Shown here piece after piece: positions 18,025-27,014 of a stretch of 64,000 bases of DNA. Origin of the DNA: Vibrio sp. BS-M-Sm-2. Lineage in GTDB: Bacteria > Pseudomonadota > Gammaproteobacteria > Enterobacterales > Vibrionaceae. Both the position numbers and the translations under genes were made by a program. The stretch covers positions 2,170,001 to 2,234,000 of the forward strand of contig NZ_CP167894.1 of the NCBI RefSeq assembly GCF_041504345.1. Reading direction: 5' to 3'. The notes under the pieces were generated by a model. That model was not told the origin of the DNA, did no database searches, and was given only the letters and a program-made list of their open reading frames with translations. Every line of letters starts with the position of its first letter. Positions within the stretch are counted from its first letter, which is position 1.

Positions 18025-18573
18025 TTACTCTGGCTTTGGCAGCTCAACGGTGCTTTCTAGTTCTTCAATAGTGTGGTGATGGTTGGTGAAGACACAGATA
18101 TCGCCTGCAATGTTCAGCGACTTCTCTGCGATTTCACGCGCATCTAAATCAGTATTTTCTAATAGTGCAGTAGCTGCTGCTTGAGCAAAGTTACCGCCTG
18201 AACCGATCGCAATCAGATCGTTCTCAGGTTGAACTACGTCACCGTTACCTGTGATGATCAGTGAAGCGGTCTCATCCGCTACTGCTAACAGTGCTTCTAA
18301 CTTACGTAGAGCACGGTCGCTACGCCAATCCTTCGCTAGCTCAACGGCAGCTTTGGTCAGGTGGCCTTGGTGCATTTGCAGCTTGCTTTCAAATTTTTCG
18401 AATAGCGTGAAAGCATCAGCGGTACCGCCAGCAAAACCTGCCAGTACTTTGTTGTTGTATAGGCGACGTACTTTACGGGCATTGCCCTTCATTACAGTAT
18501 TGCCTAGAGATACTTGTCCATCACCCGCGATGACGACTTTATTATTACGACGTACAGATACAATGGTAGTCAC
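18025..18573 (-). CDS. hslV: Peptidase subunit HslV of the HslUV protease
   Basis: Proteasome-like threonine peptidase forming the core of HslUV. It has 182 residues. After Met removal the chain starts with Thr2, the catalytic nucleophile, followed by [20 protein letters not shown] with the catalytic lysine. [14 protein letters not shown] and [13 protein letters not shown] are conserved. A short extra C-terminal tail is present. It is the first gene of hslVU. HslUV is typically heat-shock induced; I could not define a sigma-32 promoter here by eye. Confidence 0.97.
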   Translation of the reverse strand: MTTIVSVRRNNKVVIAGDGQVSLGNTVMKGNARKVRRLYNNKVLAGFAGGTADAFTLFEKFESKLQMHQGHLTKAAVELAKDWRSDRALRKLEALLAVADETASLIITGNGDVVQPENDLIAIGSGGNFAQAAATALLENTDLDAREIAEKSLNIAGDICVFTNHHHTIEELESTVELPKPE

Positions 18574-18718
18574 GAGTAGGGCCTCTTAATATTTCTTATC
18601 TTTGGGTATAAAAAGTATATGAGGATGGTGCTCGGATAATTCAAGGAAGGGGGAGTGATGTCGTGCAACTTATCGGTGGAAGTTGTAAGGAAATTTGGCT
18701 AAAGGGGAGGGGGATAAA

Positions 18719-18746
18719 AGAAAACCTCCACAATGGGAGGTTTTCG
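18719..18746 (-). terminator. Terminator of ftsN
   Basis: AAAACCTCC (18721-18729) pairs with GGAGGTTTT (18736-18744), followed on the minus strand by CTTTTA. It lies about 50 bases after the ftsN stop. Confidence 0.75.
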
Positions 18747-18796
18747 GTGTTTGGTTTTGGCTTTTACTAAGACAGAGACTGACGCTGAACTCAAAA

Positions 18797-19336
18797 CTAC
18801 TCGGTGTCTTTCCAAATAGCACAAGGTTCGATTTTTGCTCGTTGCAGCTTATGGCGATCGCGTTCTGCGTCACGCTTCAATTTGTATGGCCCTAGAACCA
18901 CACGGTACCAGCTACTGCCGTCTTTTTTACGGATTTCACTCGAGATACCTTGGAACGCAATATCTAACTTGCGCGTTTCTGCCTGTGCTGACGTTTTGTA
19001 AGCGCCACACTGCATCACGTAAGGGATCTTAGAGATCTGTTGTTCTTTGGCTTTTACTTCAATTTCGCGGCTTGGCAGCGTTTCAACGTAGTCCCACTTC
19101 TCTTCGGGAGGCGGTGGAATCACTTTCGCTGGTTTTGGCTTAGGTTTTGGTTTGGTAGCCACAGGTGTTGGTGCTGGCGGCTCAGGATCATTACTCAATA
19201 GGTAAAGTCCGTAACCAAAACCACCGGCAAGGAGGATCGCCAAAAGACCACTGCGCCAAGGTTTACGGCGAGGGGCTTGTTTCTTGGTCGGCTTTTTCGT
19301 ACCACGACCGCGCTTTACATAATCTCTATTAGCCAC
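18797..19336 (-). CDS. ftsN: Cell-division protein FtsN
   Basis: Bitopic inner-membrane divisome protein that activates septal peptidoglycan synthesis. From GTG 19336 it has 179 residues: a cytosolic basic N-terminus (VANRDYVKRGRGTKKP), a membrane helix at about 32-48, a Pro/Lys-rich periplasmic linker (KPKPKPKPAK), and a C-terminal SPOR domain (about 105-178) that binds denuded glycan. The GTG is chosen because ANRDYVKRG is the conserved FtsN beginning; an in-frame TTG four codons upstream is less convincing. The position between hslV and cytR is conserved. The linker is shorter than in E. coli FtsN. Confidence 0.92.
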   Translation of the reverse strand: MANRDYVKRGRGTKKPTKKQAPRRKPWRSGLLAILLAGGFGYGLYLLSNDPEPPAPTPVATKPKPKPKPAKVIPPPPEEKWDYVETLPSREIEVKAKEQQISKIPYVMQCGAYKTSAQAETRKLDIAFQGISSEIRKKDGSSWYRVVLGPYKLKRDAERDRHKLQRAKIEPCAIWKDTE

Positions 19337-19458
19337 AAGACAATTCAATAGTTGCTGATTCTGCCCTCATGGTAATCCAGATTGCGCGAGGATAATAGTG
19401 TAGAAATGGAAGCGGCACATCAAAATGTGCCGCAGATTTGTAAGGGTATTTTTGAGGG

Positions 19459-20463
19459 TTACATTCGAGGTGGTGCTGTACTGCCTCGAACCACTAATTT
19501 AGCTTCAAGTAGACGCGAACCTGCTTGCACATCGTTGCCTTTCAGTAGATCAAGCATCATCAACATCGCTTGGCGTCCAATCTCATAACGAGGTTGAGAG
19601 ATGGTGGTGAGCGGTGGATCGCAGTATTGAGCAAATTGGATGTCATCGAAGCCGACAATCGATAGGTCTTGAGGAACGCGTAAGCCTAGCTTCTTCGCTT
19701 CTTGAATAGCGCCAATGGCCATCGCATCGTTGTGACAGAAGATAGCGGTTGGTTGCTCAGGTAGTGCTAGCAATTGACGAACTGCTTGAGCACCCGCTTC
19801 AAAGGTAAAATCACCGACGGTACTGTAGGCTGGATTCATTGAGACTCCAGCACGGCGTAGCGCTTGTTGGTAGCCTTGTTGACGGAACTTACAAAGTGTT
19901 GCTGATACTGGGCCTGAGATTTGAGCAATACGTTTATGACCTAACTGAGCTAGGTAGTTAACCGCTTCAAATGCCGAGGTCAGGTTATCGATGTGTACGG
20001 TAGGAAGTTCAAGCTCAGGGGCAAACTCACACGCCATCACCATTGGTGGTAAGTTCTTTTGTTCAGACTTACTGACATCAAATGGATGGTCAGTGCCAAG
20101 TAACAGCATGCCGTCAGCTTGTTTGGTGAAAACTAAGTTAACAAACGAAGACTCACGCTTCTTTTGTTGGCCGCTATCACCCAGTAAGACAAGGTAGTCA
20201 TTTTCTACTGCGGCATCTTCGATACCACGAATGATCTCGGCGAAATAAGGGTCACAGATATCAGGAACGATTGTGATGATGGTTTTTGATTCGTTGCGAC
20301 GTAAGTTTCGAGCTAATGTATTGGGTGAGTATCCAGCTTCAAGTACTGCTGTTTCCACTCGTTTACGAGTTGAAACTGAGACTTTCTCAGGGTTCATCAA
20401 TGCACGTGATACTGTGGCTGTTGAGACGCCTGCTAGCTGGGCAACATCCTTCATTGTCGCCAT
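19459..20463 (-). CDS. cytR: LacI-family nucleoside regulator CytR
   Basis: Represses nucleoside uptake and catabolism genes together with CRP; induced by cytidine in E. coli, and linked to competence in Vibrio. It has 334 residues: LacI helix-turn-helix at 4-23 (MKDVAQLAGVSTATVSRALM), hinge, then a periplasmic-binding-protein-like domain with LGHKRIAQISGP and TAIFCHNDAMAIGA. The neighbourhood ftsN-cytR-priA is the standard one. A candidate CRP site about 170 bases upstream fits CRP/CytR autoregulation. Confidence 0.93.
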   Translation of the reverse strand: MATMKDVAQLAGVSTATVSRALMNPEKVSVSTRKRVETAVLEAGYSPNTLARNLRRNESKTIITIVPDICDPYFAEIIRGIEDAAVENDYLVLLGDSGQQKKRESSFVNLVFTKQADGMLLLGTDHPFDVSKSEQKNLPPMVMACEFAPELELPTVHIDNLTSAFEAVNYLAQLGHKRIAQISGPVSATLCKFRQQGYQQALRRAGVSMNPAYSTVGDFTFEAGAQAVRQLLALPEQPTAIFCHNDAMAIGAIQEAKKLGLRVPQDLSIVGFDDIQFAQYCDPPLTTISQPRYEIGRQAMLMMLDLLKGNDVQAGSRLLEAKLVVRGSTAPPRM

Positions 20464-20633
20464 AAATTAAACCCTCTTTTAAGTTCCTTTGCTGCCTAAG
20501 TATCTAAGGCATGAATAATAAATGTAATCGAATAGATATTATGAAAGTGTTGCTAACACTTTTTTTATTGCAATATTTTATTCGTTTAGTCCGTGTAAAG
20601 TTACGGCTAGATTAACAAAAATCACATGACTAG

Positions 20634-20649
20634 TGTGAAGTTGCTCACG
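20634..20649. promoter_or_regulatory. Candidate CRP site upstream of cytR
   Basis: TGTGA-AGTTGC-TCACG matches TGTGA-N6-TCACA with one mismatch. It overlaps another inverted repeat, TCACA-TGACTAG-TGTGA (20622-20638). It lies about 170 bases upstream of cytR and beyond the priA stop. Confidence 0.55.
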
Positions 20650-20703
20650 ATAAATATGAAATATTTGTGAACAAACTTATCATTAGTTTTAACCCAAGTG
20701 GGT

Positions 20704-22905
20704 TTAGCTCAAATCTTGCGGCTCAATATCGAGTGACCAACGGACTTTTTTCGCAGCAGGTAACATATTGATGGCCGGCTTGGCACTCATTAATAGCTTC
20801 TGCATTAACGAGCGCGTCTGAGTTTGTAAGATTAACTGCCAGCGAGATTTGCCCGCTCGTTTTGCTAACGGGGCCGGGGTTGGCCCTAACACCATGCAAT
20901 ATTGATCAAACAGTGGATGCGATTCCAATGTGTGACGAACTTGACGTAAGAACTCTTCCACCAAGCGCGTGTCGTTCGCTTCTGCTCTAAACAGCGTCAT
21001 AAAGGTATAAGGTGGCAACATAGCCTGTTTACGCTCTGCCAAGGCCGTTTGAGCAAAGTGGTTATAATCTTTATGTAGTAGCGCCTGCAGCAACCCGTGT
21101 TCTGGGTGGTGCGTTTGTAAGATCACCTCACCTGGCTTACTAGCACGACCTGCACGACCAGCCACTTGAATAAAAAGCTGAGCAAGACGCTCAGAGGCTC
21201 GGAAGTCACTGCTGTATAAAGAGCCATCGACATCCAATAACGCCACGAGTGTCACATCAGGGAAATGGTGGCCCTTAGCAAGCATCTGCGTACCGATAAG
21301 AATTTGGTATTCCCCCTTACGAATCGACTCTAGTGCGCTTTCTAAGCTGCCTTTCCTGCGGGTGCTGTCACGGTCAATACGAATGGTTTTGTATTCAGGG
21401 AATAGTTGGCCAAGCTGAGCCTCTAACTGCTCGGTACCGACACCCACAGTCACTAAGTTCGCAGACCCACAACCTTGGCAATTGTGCACGATATGCTGTT
21501 GCGAGCCACAATGGTGGCAGCGCATTTCATTACTGTATTGATGGTAGGTATAGTACGCATCACAGCGCTTACACTCGGCTGTCCAACCACAATCGTGACA
21601 CATCAATGCCGGAGAAAACCCGCGGCGATTGAGGAACAGCATCACTTGGTTACCTGCTTTGAGGTGTCTTTGCATCTCTGCAATCAACGACGCAGACAAG
21701 CCACTTTCTAGATATTCTCCTTTAACATCCAATACCTTATTGGTGGTCGGCAGTGCGACACCCGCACGTGAAGTAAGGGTGAGATAACTGTATTTACCAA
21801 TCTGAGCGTTGTGCAGTGTTTCAAAGGCCGGAGTCGCCGAGCCTAACACTATTGGAATCTGTGCTTTATGAGCACGCATGATCGCCACATCTCGAGCGTG
21901 GTAGCGCAGGCTATCTTGTTGTTTATAAGACGCGTCGTGTTCTTCATCGACAATGATAATGCCCAGATCCGCAAACGGCGTGAACAGAGCCGAACGGGTA
22001 CCAATCACGATGCCCGCTATTTTATCACGCGCCGATAACCAAGCATTCAGTCGCTCAGAATCGTTTAAACCTGAGTGGATAACCTCAACAGGCACATTAA
22101 AGCGTCGCTTAAAGCGGTTAATCGTTTGAGGGGTGAGGCCAATCTCAGGCACGAGTACTAACGCTTGTTTACCTTGATCGAGAATCGGCTTAATCATATT
22201 CAGGTAAACCTCGGTCTTACCTGAGCCAGTAACGCCTTCTAACAGGAAACAACCAAAGTCGGTTTGGCTATTTACGGTCGCAATCGCGATGGCTTGTTCA
22301 GCATTGAGCTTAGGTTTGTCTTGGTCGTTTTCAAGATCAACTGGCCACGCCTGACGCTTCGGCTTTTTCTCTACCGATTCAATCCAGCCTTTCTCTTCTA
22401 GTGTCTTGAGTACGGCGCTGCCAACTTCTTCATCAATGAACTCTTGATGGGGTACGGGGCCGTGCTCAAGCATGTGCATCACTTTGGCTTGTTTGACTGC
22501 GCGACCAAAACCTTGCATCAGTTGGTCTTTGCCTGATGGCGTTAACTGCCACTCAACCAGCGTTGCGAAGTCGGCGGCTTTGCCTTTTCTTAGAGCGCTC
22601 GGAAGGGCGTTAGCAAAGGTCTCGCCAAGAGGGTACTGATAAAATTGACTGCACCACATTAACAGTGAATAGACAGATTCCGGCCAAACAGGCTGATTGT
22701 CTAATAGGGCTTTAATGGGTTTGAGCTTGTCTAGCTCGAATTCAGATTCGTTAACCAGAGCCGTTACAATACCGGTTAAGGTTTGTCGTCCAAAAGGCAC
22801 AGAGACTCGTCCACCAATAATCGGAAATAGATGGCTAGGAATCTTGTAATCGAACTGCTTGTCGAGTGGAACAGGCAGTGCCACGCGGGCAATCATTGGA
22901 CGCAT
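20704..22905 (-). CDS. priA: Primosomal protein N' (replication-restart helicase PriA)
   Basis: 3'-to-5' DNA helicase that reloads DnaB at stalled forks. It has 733 residues: the N-terminal 3'-binding domain, a winged helix, Walker A GVTGSGKT at 224-231, DEEH at 320-323, and eight zinc-binding cysteines at 436, 439, 445, 448, 463, 466, 476 and 479. The helicase C-terminal motifs are intact (LIGTQMLAKGHHFP, QVAGRAGRA). It is divergent from rpmE, as is usual. Confidence 0.97.
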   Translation of the reverse strand: MRPMIARVALPVPLDKQFDYKIPSHLFPIIGGRVSVPFGRQTLTGIVTALVNESEFELDKLKPIKALLDNQPVWPESVYSLLMWCSQFYQYPLGETFANALPSALRKGKAADFATLVEWQLTPSGKDQLMQGFGRAVKQAKVMHMLEHGPVPHQEFIDEEVGSAVLKTLEEKGWIESVEKKPKRQAWPVDLENDQDKPKLNAEQAIAIATVNSQTDFGCFLLEGVTGSGKTEVYLNMIKPILDQGKQALVLVPEIGLTPQTINRFKRRFNVPVEVIHSGLNDSERLNAWLSARDKIAGIVIGTRSALFTPFADLGIIIVDEEHDASYKQQDSLRYHARDVAIMRAHKAQIPIVLGSATPAFETLHNAQIGKYSYLTLTSRAGVALPTTNKVLDVKGEYLESGLSASLIAEMQRHLKAGNQVMLFLNRRGFSPALMCHDCGWTAECKRCDAYYTYHQYSNEMRCHHCGSQQHIVHNCQGCGSANLVTVGVGTEQLEAQLGQLFPEYKTIRIDRDSTRRKGSLESALESIRKGEYQILIGTQMLAKGHHFPDVTLVALLDVDGSLYSSDFRASERLAQLFIQVAGRAGRASKPGEVILQTHHPEHGLLQALLHKDYNHFAQTALAERKQAMLPPYTFMTLFRAEANDTRLVEEFLRQVRHTLESHPLFDQYCMVLGPTPAPLAKRAGKSRWQLILQTQTRSLMQKLLMSAKPAINMLPAAKKVRWSLDIEPQDLS

Positions 22906-23236
22906 AAAGGGACGGCTTTATCTGAGTTGACGAGAGCGAACAGTCTAAAGGATAAGGCGGTTAAATTCGAGAAGCAGTTTGGATGAAGGCGGCGAGTTAA
23001 CGTATACAGACAACGACAGCTCGAAATCTCAGGGCGATAAAGGAAATAAAGAGAGAATTGGTGAAAAATGTATCAAATCAGTTGATCCTGCCTTTTAGAT
23101 TCATTACTATACTGCGCCTTAAAGGTATGGCTTCATCACTCTTTTGTGTCGATGCGGTGTCTTTATTTCTTTTTTAAACTACGTGTGGTGTGCGGCTTAG
23201 AATCGTATAGCGACACGGCCTACTTGAGGTTATCCC
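22906..23236 (+). promoter_or_regulatory. priA-rpmE intergenic region with long rpmE leader
   Basis: A plausible rpmE promoter is TTGATC (23082-23087), 17 bases, TACTAT (23105-23110), overlapping TATACT. This leaves a leader of about 115 bases before the ATG. The leader is G/T-rich with repeated GTGTCG/GGTGT/GCGGT words that could fold. Autoregulatory L31 leaders are known in gammaproteobacteria; whether this is one needs a covariance-model test. The half near priA shows nothing else. Confidence 0.4.
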
Positions 23237-23455
23237 ATGAAAGCTGGAATCCACCCAGAATACAAAGCAGTTTCTGCAACTTGTTCTTGCGGCAACACAT
23301 TTGAGTTCAACTCAACGCTAGCAAAAGAATCAATCCACCTAGACGTATGTGACAAATGTCACCCGTTCTACACTGGTAAGCAACGTATCGTAGATACTGG
23401 CGGCCGTGTTGATCGCTTCAACAAGCGTTTCGGTGCTCTTTCTAGCAAGAAGTAA
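23237..23455 (+). CDS. rpmE: 50S ribosomal protein L31, zinc form
   Basis: Large-subunit ribosomal protein that bridges the two subunits. It has 72 residues with four zinc-ligand cysteines at 16, 18, 38 and 41 (CSC and CDKC), so it is the zinc-containing C+ type rather than the zinc-independent paralogue. [15 protein letters not shown] near the C-terminus is typical. It is monocistronic with its own terminator and a long leader. Codon use is highly biased. Confidence 0.97.
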   Translation: MKAGIHPEYKAVSATCSCGNTFEFNSTLAKESIHLDVCDKCHPFYTGKQRIVDTGGRVDRFNKRFGALSSKK

Positions 23456-23474
23456 TTCTCGCTATTTAGACATG

Positions 23475-23501
23475 AAAAAGGACACTTCGGTGTCCTTTTT
23501 T
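23475..23501 (+). terminator. Terminator of rpmE
   Basis: AAAAAGGACAC and GTGTCCTTTTT form an 11-bp stem closed by a C(TTCG)G tetraloop, followed by T residues. Confidence 0.92.
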
Positions 23502-23787
23502 GTTGCCTGTAATTTGAGAAAGCAGTGACTTTCATTCAAGCTTCAATCCCGCCTAACGATAAGGTGCCTACCTTTCTATTGCAGGGCAATTCCTTGCGTA
23601 CCTCTCTTCACCAAATTCAGCTCGAAAGTTCAACAAGCGACAGTAATTTCAACTGCTCACTGGTCTTATTAGTAGTGAAATCTCGTTTTTTAATGAGACA
23701 GAGGCTTCAACCACCTAGGAACTTTGAAGTACATCCATTAACATGAACAAGATCCCCCAAATAATAATACCCTAGGAACCTACACCT
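23502..23787. other. Upstream region of the malic enzyme gene, no feature recognised
   Basis: About 285 bases lie between the rpmE terminator and the malic enzyme start. The word CCTAGGAAC occurs twice close to the gene (about 23716 and 23772), the second near the ribosome site. A 73-codon reading frame beginning at GTG 23525 has no ribosome site or family look and is probably not a gene. No clear operator or RNA structure was identified. Confidence 0.4.
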
Positions 23788-25095
23788 ATGTCTGAAGACA
23801 GCAGCCAAGCTCAATCCTCTCAAGCGTTATCATCTGAAAAATCGTTATCGCCTCAAGAACAATTCCGTCAGCAAGCTCTTGATTACCATGAGTTCCCAAT
23901 TCCTGGCAAAATTGCCGTAGAACTGACGAAGCCTGCAAACTCTGCAGAAGACCTAGCACTTGCATACAGCCCAGGCGTAGCCGAGCCTGTTCGCGAGATC
24001 GCACAGAACGTCGATAACGTTTATAAGTACACAGGTAAAGGCAACATGGTTGCAGTTATCTCTAACGGTACAGCGATTCTTGGCCTAGGTAACCTTGGTC
24101 CTATTGCTTCTAAACCTGTTATGGAAGGTAAAGCGCTCCTGTTTAAGCGTTTTGCTGGTTTAGATTCTATCGATATTGAAGTAAAACACCGCACAATCGA
24201 TGAGTTCGTTGATACGGTTGCGAATATCGCAGATACATTCGGCGGTATTAACCTGGAAGACATCAAAGCACCAGACTGTTTTGAGATTGAACGTCGCCTG
24301 ATTGAACGTTGTGATGTTCCGGTATTCCACGATGACCAACACGGTACTGCGATTGTGACAGCAGCGGGTATGCTGAACGCGATCGAACTTCAAGGTAAGA
24401 AACTTGAAGAGTGTAAGATCGTTTGTTTAGGTGCTGGCGCAGCTGCGGTTGCTTGTATGGAACTACTGATTAAGTGTGGCGCTCAGCGTGAAAAAATCTA
24501 CATGCTTGACCGTAAAGGTGTGATCCACACTCGTCGTGATGACCTAAACGAATACAAAGAGCTGTTCGCAAACAATACCGACAAGCGTACGCTTGAAGAT
24601 GTTATCGAAGGCGCTGACCTGTTCTTGGGTGTATCGGGTCCTAACCTGCTTCCAGCAGAAGCTCTAACGCTGATGGCTGATAAGCCAGTTGTGTTTGCAT
24701 GTTCAAACCCAGATCCAGAGATCAAGCCAGAGCTTGCTCACGAAGTTCGTTCTGACCTTATCATGGGTACAGGCCGCAGTGATTACCCTAACCAAGTAAA
24801 CAACGTACTTTGTTTCCCATTCATTTTCCGTGGTGCACTAGACGTGCGTGCGAGCGAAATCAATGACGAAATGAAGCTAGCGGCGGTTAAAGCGATTCGT
24901 GAACTGGCGAAAGAAGAAGTTCCAGCTGAAGTACTAGCAGCTGCGGGCGAGACTGCACTGGAGTTCGGTAAGGGTTACATCATTCCTAAGCCAATGGACC
25001 CACGTCTACTTCCTCGCGTAGCAAAAGCAGTAGCAGAAGCGGCTGTTGAATCTGGCGTAGCTCGTATCGAGATGCCTGCTAACTACATGGCATAG
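23788..25095 (+). CDS. Malic enzyme, NAD(P)-dependent, short form
   Basis: Oxidatively decarboxylates malate to pyruvate. The protein has 435 residues, so it lacks the C-terminal phosphotransacetylase-like domain of E. coli MaeB (759 residues) and matches the short bacterial malic enzymes. Conserved parts are [12 protein letters not shown] (60-71), [12 protein letters not shown] (157-168) with the metal acid residues, HDDQHGTA (181-188), and the Rossmann loop GAGAAA (215-220). SNPDPEI is in the C-terminal half. The first 20 residues are Ser/Gln-rich and poorly conserved. NAD versus NADP preference is not readable by eye. Confidence 0.92.
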   Translation: MSEDSSQAQSSQALSSEKSLSPQEQFRQQALDYHEFPIPGKIAVELTKPANSAEDLALAYSPGVAEPVREIAQNVDNVYKYTGKGNMVAVISNGTAILGLGNLGPIASKPVMEGKALLFKRFAGLDSIDIEVKHRTIDEFVDTVANIADTFGGINLEDIKAPDCFEIERRLIERCDVPVFHDDQHGTAIVTAAGMLNAIELQGKKLEECKIVCLGAGAAAVACMELLIKCGAQREKIYMLDRKGVIHTRRDDLNEYKELFANNTDKRTLEDVIEGADLFLGVSGPNLLPAEALTLMADKPVVFACSNPDPEIKPELAHEVRSDLIMGTGRSDYPNQVNNVLCFPFIFRGALDVRASEINDEMKLAAVKAIRELAKEEVPAEVLAAAGETALEFGKGYIIPKPMDPRLLPRVAKAVAEAAVESGVARIEMPANYMA

Positions 25096-25169
25096 AAGCA
25101 TATGGCATAGAGACTGGATGACATAATCTTCTGGTATCGTCGTTTCGTTATCGAGACGAAAAGAATAAT

Positions 25170-25202
25170 AAAAAACCGACTCATCTGGAGTCGGTTTTTT
25201 TA
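25170..25202. terminator. Bidirectional terminator between the malic enzyme gene and metJ
   Basis: AAAAAACCGACTC-ATCT-GGAGTCGGTTTTTT-type stem (about 25170-25200) with A and T runs on the two sides. The genes converge here. Confidence 0.88.
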
Positions 25203-25302
25203 TGTCTATCATTCACAGCGCAGTCATAAAAAACAATGCGCGGTGTGATAAATAGGGTTCAGCTAGAGCGAATCAATAATGAAGGCAGTGACTGAGTTGT
25301 TT

Positions 25303-25623
25303 TTATTCTTCGTCAAACGCTTCGAACTCGATGCCCATTTCTGTCATCAGCTTTTTCACTTCAGCAGGGATATCGTCAGGACGGTCTTTACGAAGGTCTT
25401 CATCCGTTGGTAGTGGTTGGCCTGTGTACGCATGTAGAAAGGCTTCGCACAGTAGCTCACTGTTTGTTGCATGGCGTAGGTTGTTAATCTGGCGGCGAGT
25501 ACGCTCGTCAGTTAGAACCTTTAACACTTTTAGAGGGATAGAAACTGTAATCTTCTTTACTTGTTCGCTTTTCTTTCCATGCTCAGCATATGGGCTTATG
25601 TATTCACCATTCCAGTCGGCCAT
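25303..25623 (-). CDS. metJ: Methionine repressor MetJ
   Basis: Ribbon-helix-helix repressor that binds tandem 8-bp MET boxes with S-adenosylmethionine as corepressor. It has 106 residues. The DNA-contacting beta strand KKITVSIP is at 23-30, followed by helix [24 protein letters not shown] (38-61). It is divergent from metB, with four MET boxes in between, so it controls metBL and itself. metF downstream also has MET boxes. Confidence 0.97.
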   Translation of the reverse strand: MADWNGEYISPYAEHGKKSEQVKKITVSIPLKVLKVLTDERTRRQINNLRHATNSELLCEAFLHAYTGQPLPTDEDLRKDRPDDIPAEVKKLMTEMGIEFEAFDEE

Positions 25624-25698
25624 TGCGTACCTTCATCACTTTAGTTGTTAGAATAAATTAATAGTGGTGATTTTAGCGGGATTTACCGCCATAAGCAA

Positions 25699-25730
25699 AG
25701 ACATATGGACGTCTAGAAGTGTTGACGTCT
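25699..25730. promoter_or_regulatory. Four tandem MET boxes between metJ and metB
   Basis: Consecutive 8-mers AGACATAT, GGACGTCT, AGAAGTGT and TGACGTCT compare with the MetJ consensus AGACGTCT. The array lies between divergent metJ and metB and predicts MetJ-SAM repression of both. Confidence 0.9.
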
Positions 25731-25831
25731 CACGTTTATGAAAGTAAAGTGAATAACATATATCTAACACAGCCGCAAAATGCCGACAAGCAGCTGTGAT
25801 TCTCAGACGCAAAACTTGTAAGGAAGCACCT

Positions 25832-27012
25832 ATGAGCAGCCGGAAGCCAGCAACCATCGCAGTACGTACTGGTATCGAGTCAGACACGCAACACCATGCC
25901 GTTGTCCCACCTATTTATCTTTCGACTAACTATGGGTTTCCCGCTTTTGGTGAAGTGCCAAAGTACGATTACACCCGTTCTGGTAACCCAAATCGCGGTT
26001 TATTAGAAACGGCACTGTTTGAGCTTGAATCGGGTAAAGGCGCGGTTGTCACTAATTGTGGTACCTCGGCGCTTAACTTATGGGTTTCTGCTTTCCTAGG
26101 CGGCGATGATCTTATTATCGCACCACACGACTGCTACGGCGGTACTTACCGTCTGTTTAACACTCGCTCACTCAAAGGTGACTTTAAAGTTCTGTTCGTT
26201 GATCAATCGGATCAAGCGGCGCTGGATGCGGCGATCGCGCTTAAGCCAAAGTTGATCTTAATTGAAACACCATCGAATCCTTTGGTTCGTGTGGTTGATA
26301 TTGCAGAAACTTGCCGTAAAGCGAAAGAGGTTGGTGCTCTGGTTGCTGTCGATAACACGTTTTTGACTCCAGTGTTCCAAAAGCCTTTAGAACTGGGTGC
26401 GGATTTTGTTATCCACTCAACCACCAAGTACATCAACGGACACTCGGACGTTATTGGTGGCGTTGTCGTCACGAAAACTGAAGAGCACGCTGAAGAGCTA
26501 GCATGGTGGGGCAACTGTATTGGTGCGACCGGCACACCATTTGATAGCTACATGACTCTACGTGGTATTCGTACGCTAGGTGCGCGTATGCGAGTTCACG
26601 AAGAAAGCTCACGTGAAATTCTGGCGTCTCTGCAGCAGCAAGAGCTCGTCGGCACGATTTACCACCAAGCCTTCCTGAACATCCGGGTCATGATATCGCG
26701 AAGAAGCAGCAGTCTGGCTTTGGTTCAATGCTGAGCTTTGAGTTTGCGGGCTCATTCGAGGCGCTTAAATACTTTGTTGATAAGTTAGAGCTGTTCTCTT
26801 TGGCGGAATCGCTGGGTGGTGTGGAAAGCTTGATTTGTCACCCTGCTTCGATGACTCACCGTGCAATGGGCGAAGAAGCGCTGGCAGAAGCGGGTGTTTC
26901 TCAACAGTTACTGCGTCTTTCTGTTGGTCTTGAAGATGCAGAAGACTTGATTGATGACCTCAAGCAAGCGTTTGAAAAGACACAAGGCTTTATTGCTGAA
27001 GGGGAGGGTTAA
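25832..27012 (+). pseudogene. metB: Cystathionine gamma-synthase, frameshifted
   Basis: Pyridoxal-phosphate enzyme that joins an O-activated homoserine (O-succinylhomoserine) to cysteine, giving cystathionine in methionine synthesis. ATG 25832 follows AAGGA; restored, the protein would be 393 residues. The first frame covers N-terminal residues up to GTIYH, including the PLP-lysine region HSTTKYINGHSDVIGG. The frame is then lost at 26665-26666, where a CC run should be CCC (expected YHPSLPEHPGH). The continuation from 26667 to 27012 is intact, including SLGGVESLICHPASMTH. One missing C explains everything. Either a sequencing error or very recent inactivation. It is followed by metL after two bases. 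Confidence 0.88.
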
Positions 27013-27014
27013 TA

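Noticed and set aside
20622-20638. Second independent CRP site upstream of cytR
   Set aside because: TCACA-N7-TGTGA is in the wrong orientation and spacing for CRP; it shares bases with the better site at 20634-20649.
23525-23746. 73-codon frame between rpmE and the malic enzyme gene
   Set aside because: GTG start without a ribosome site, no recognisable family and atypical composition; treated as untranslated upstream DNA.
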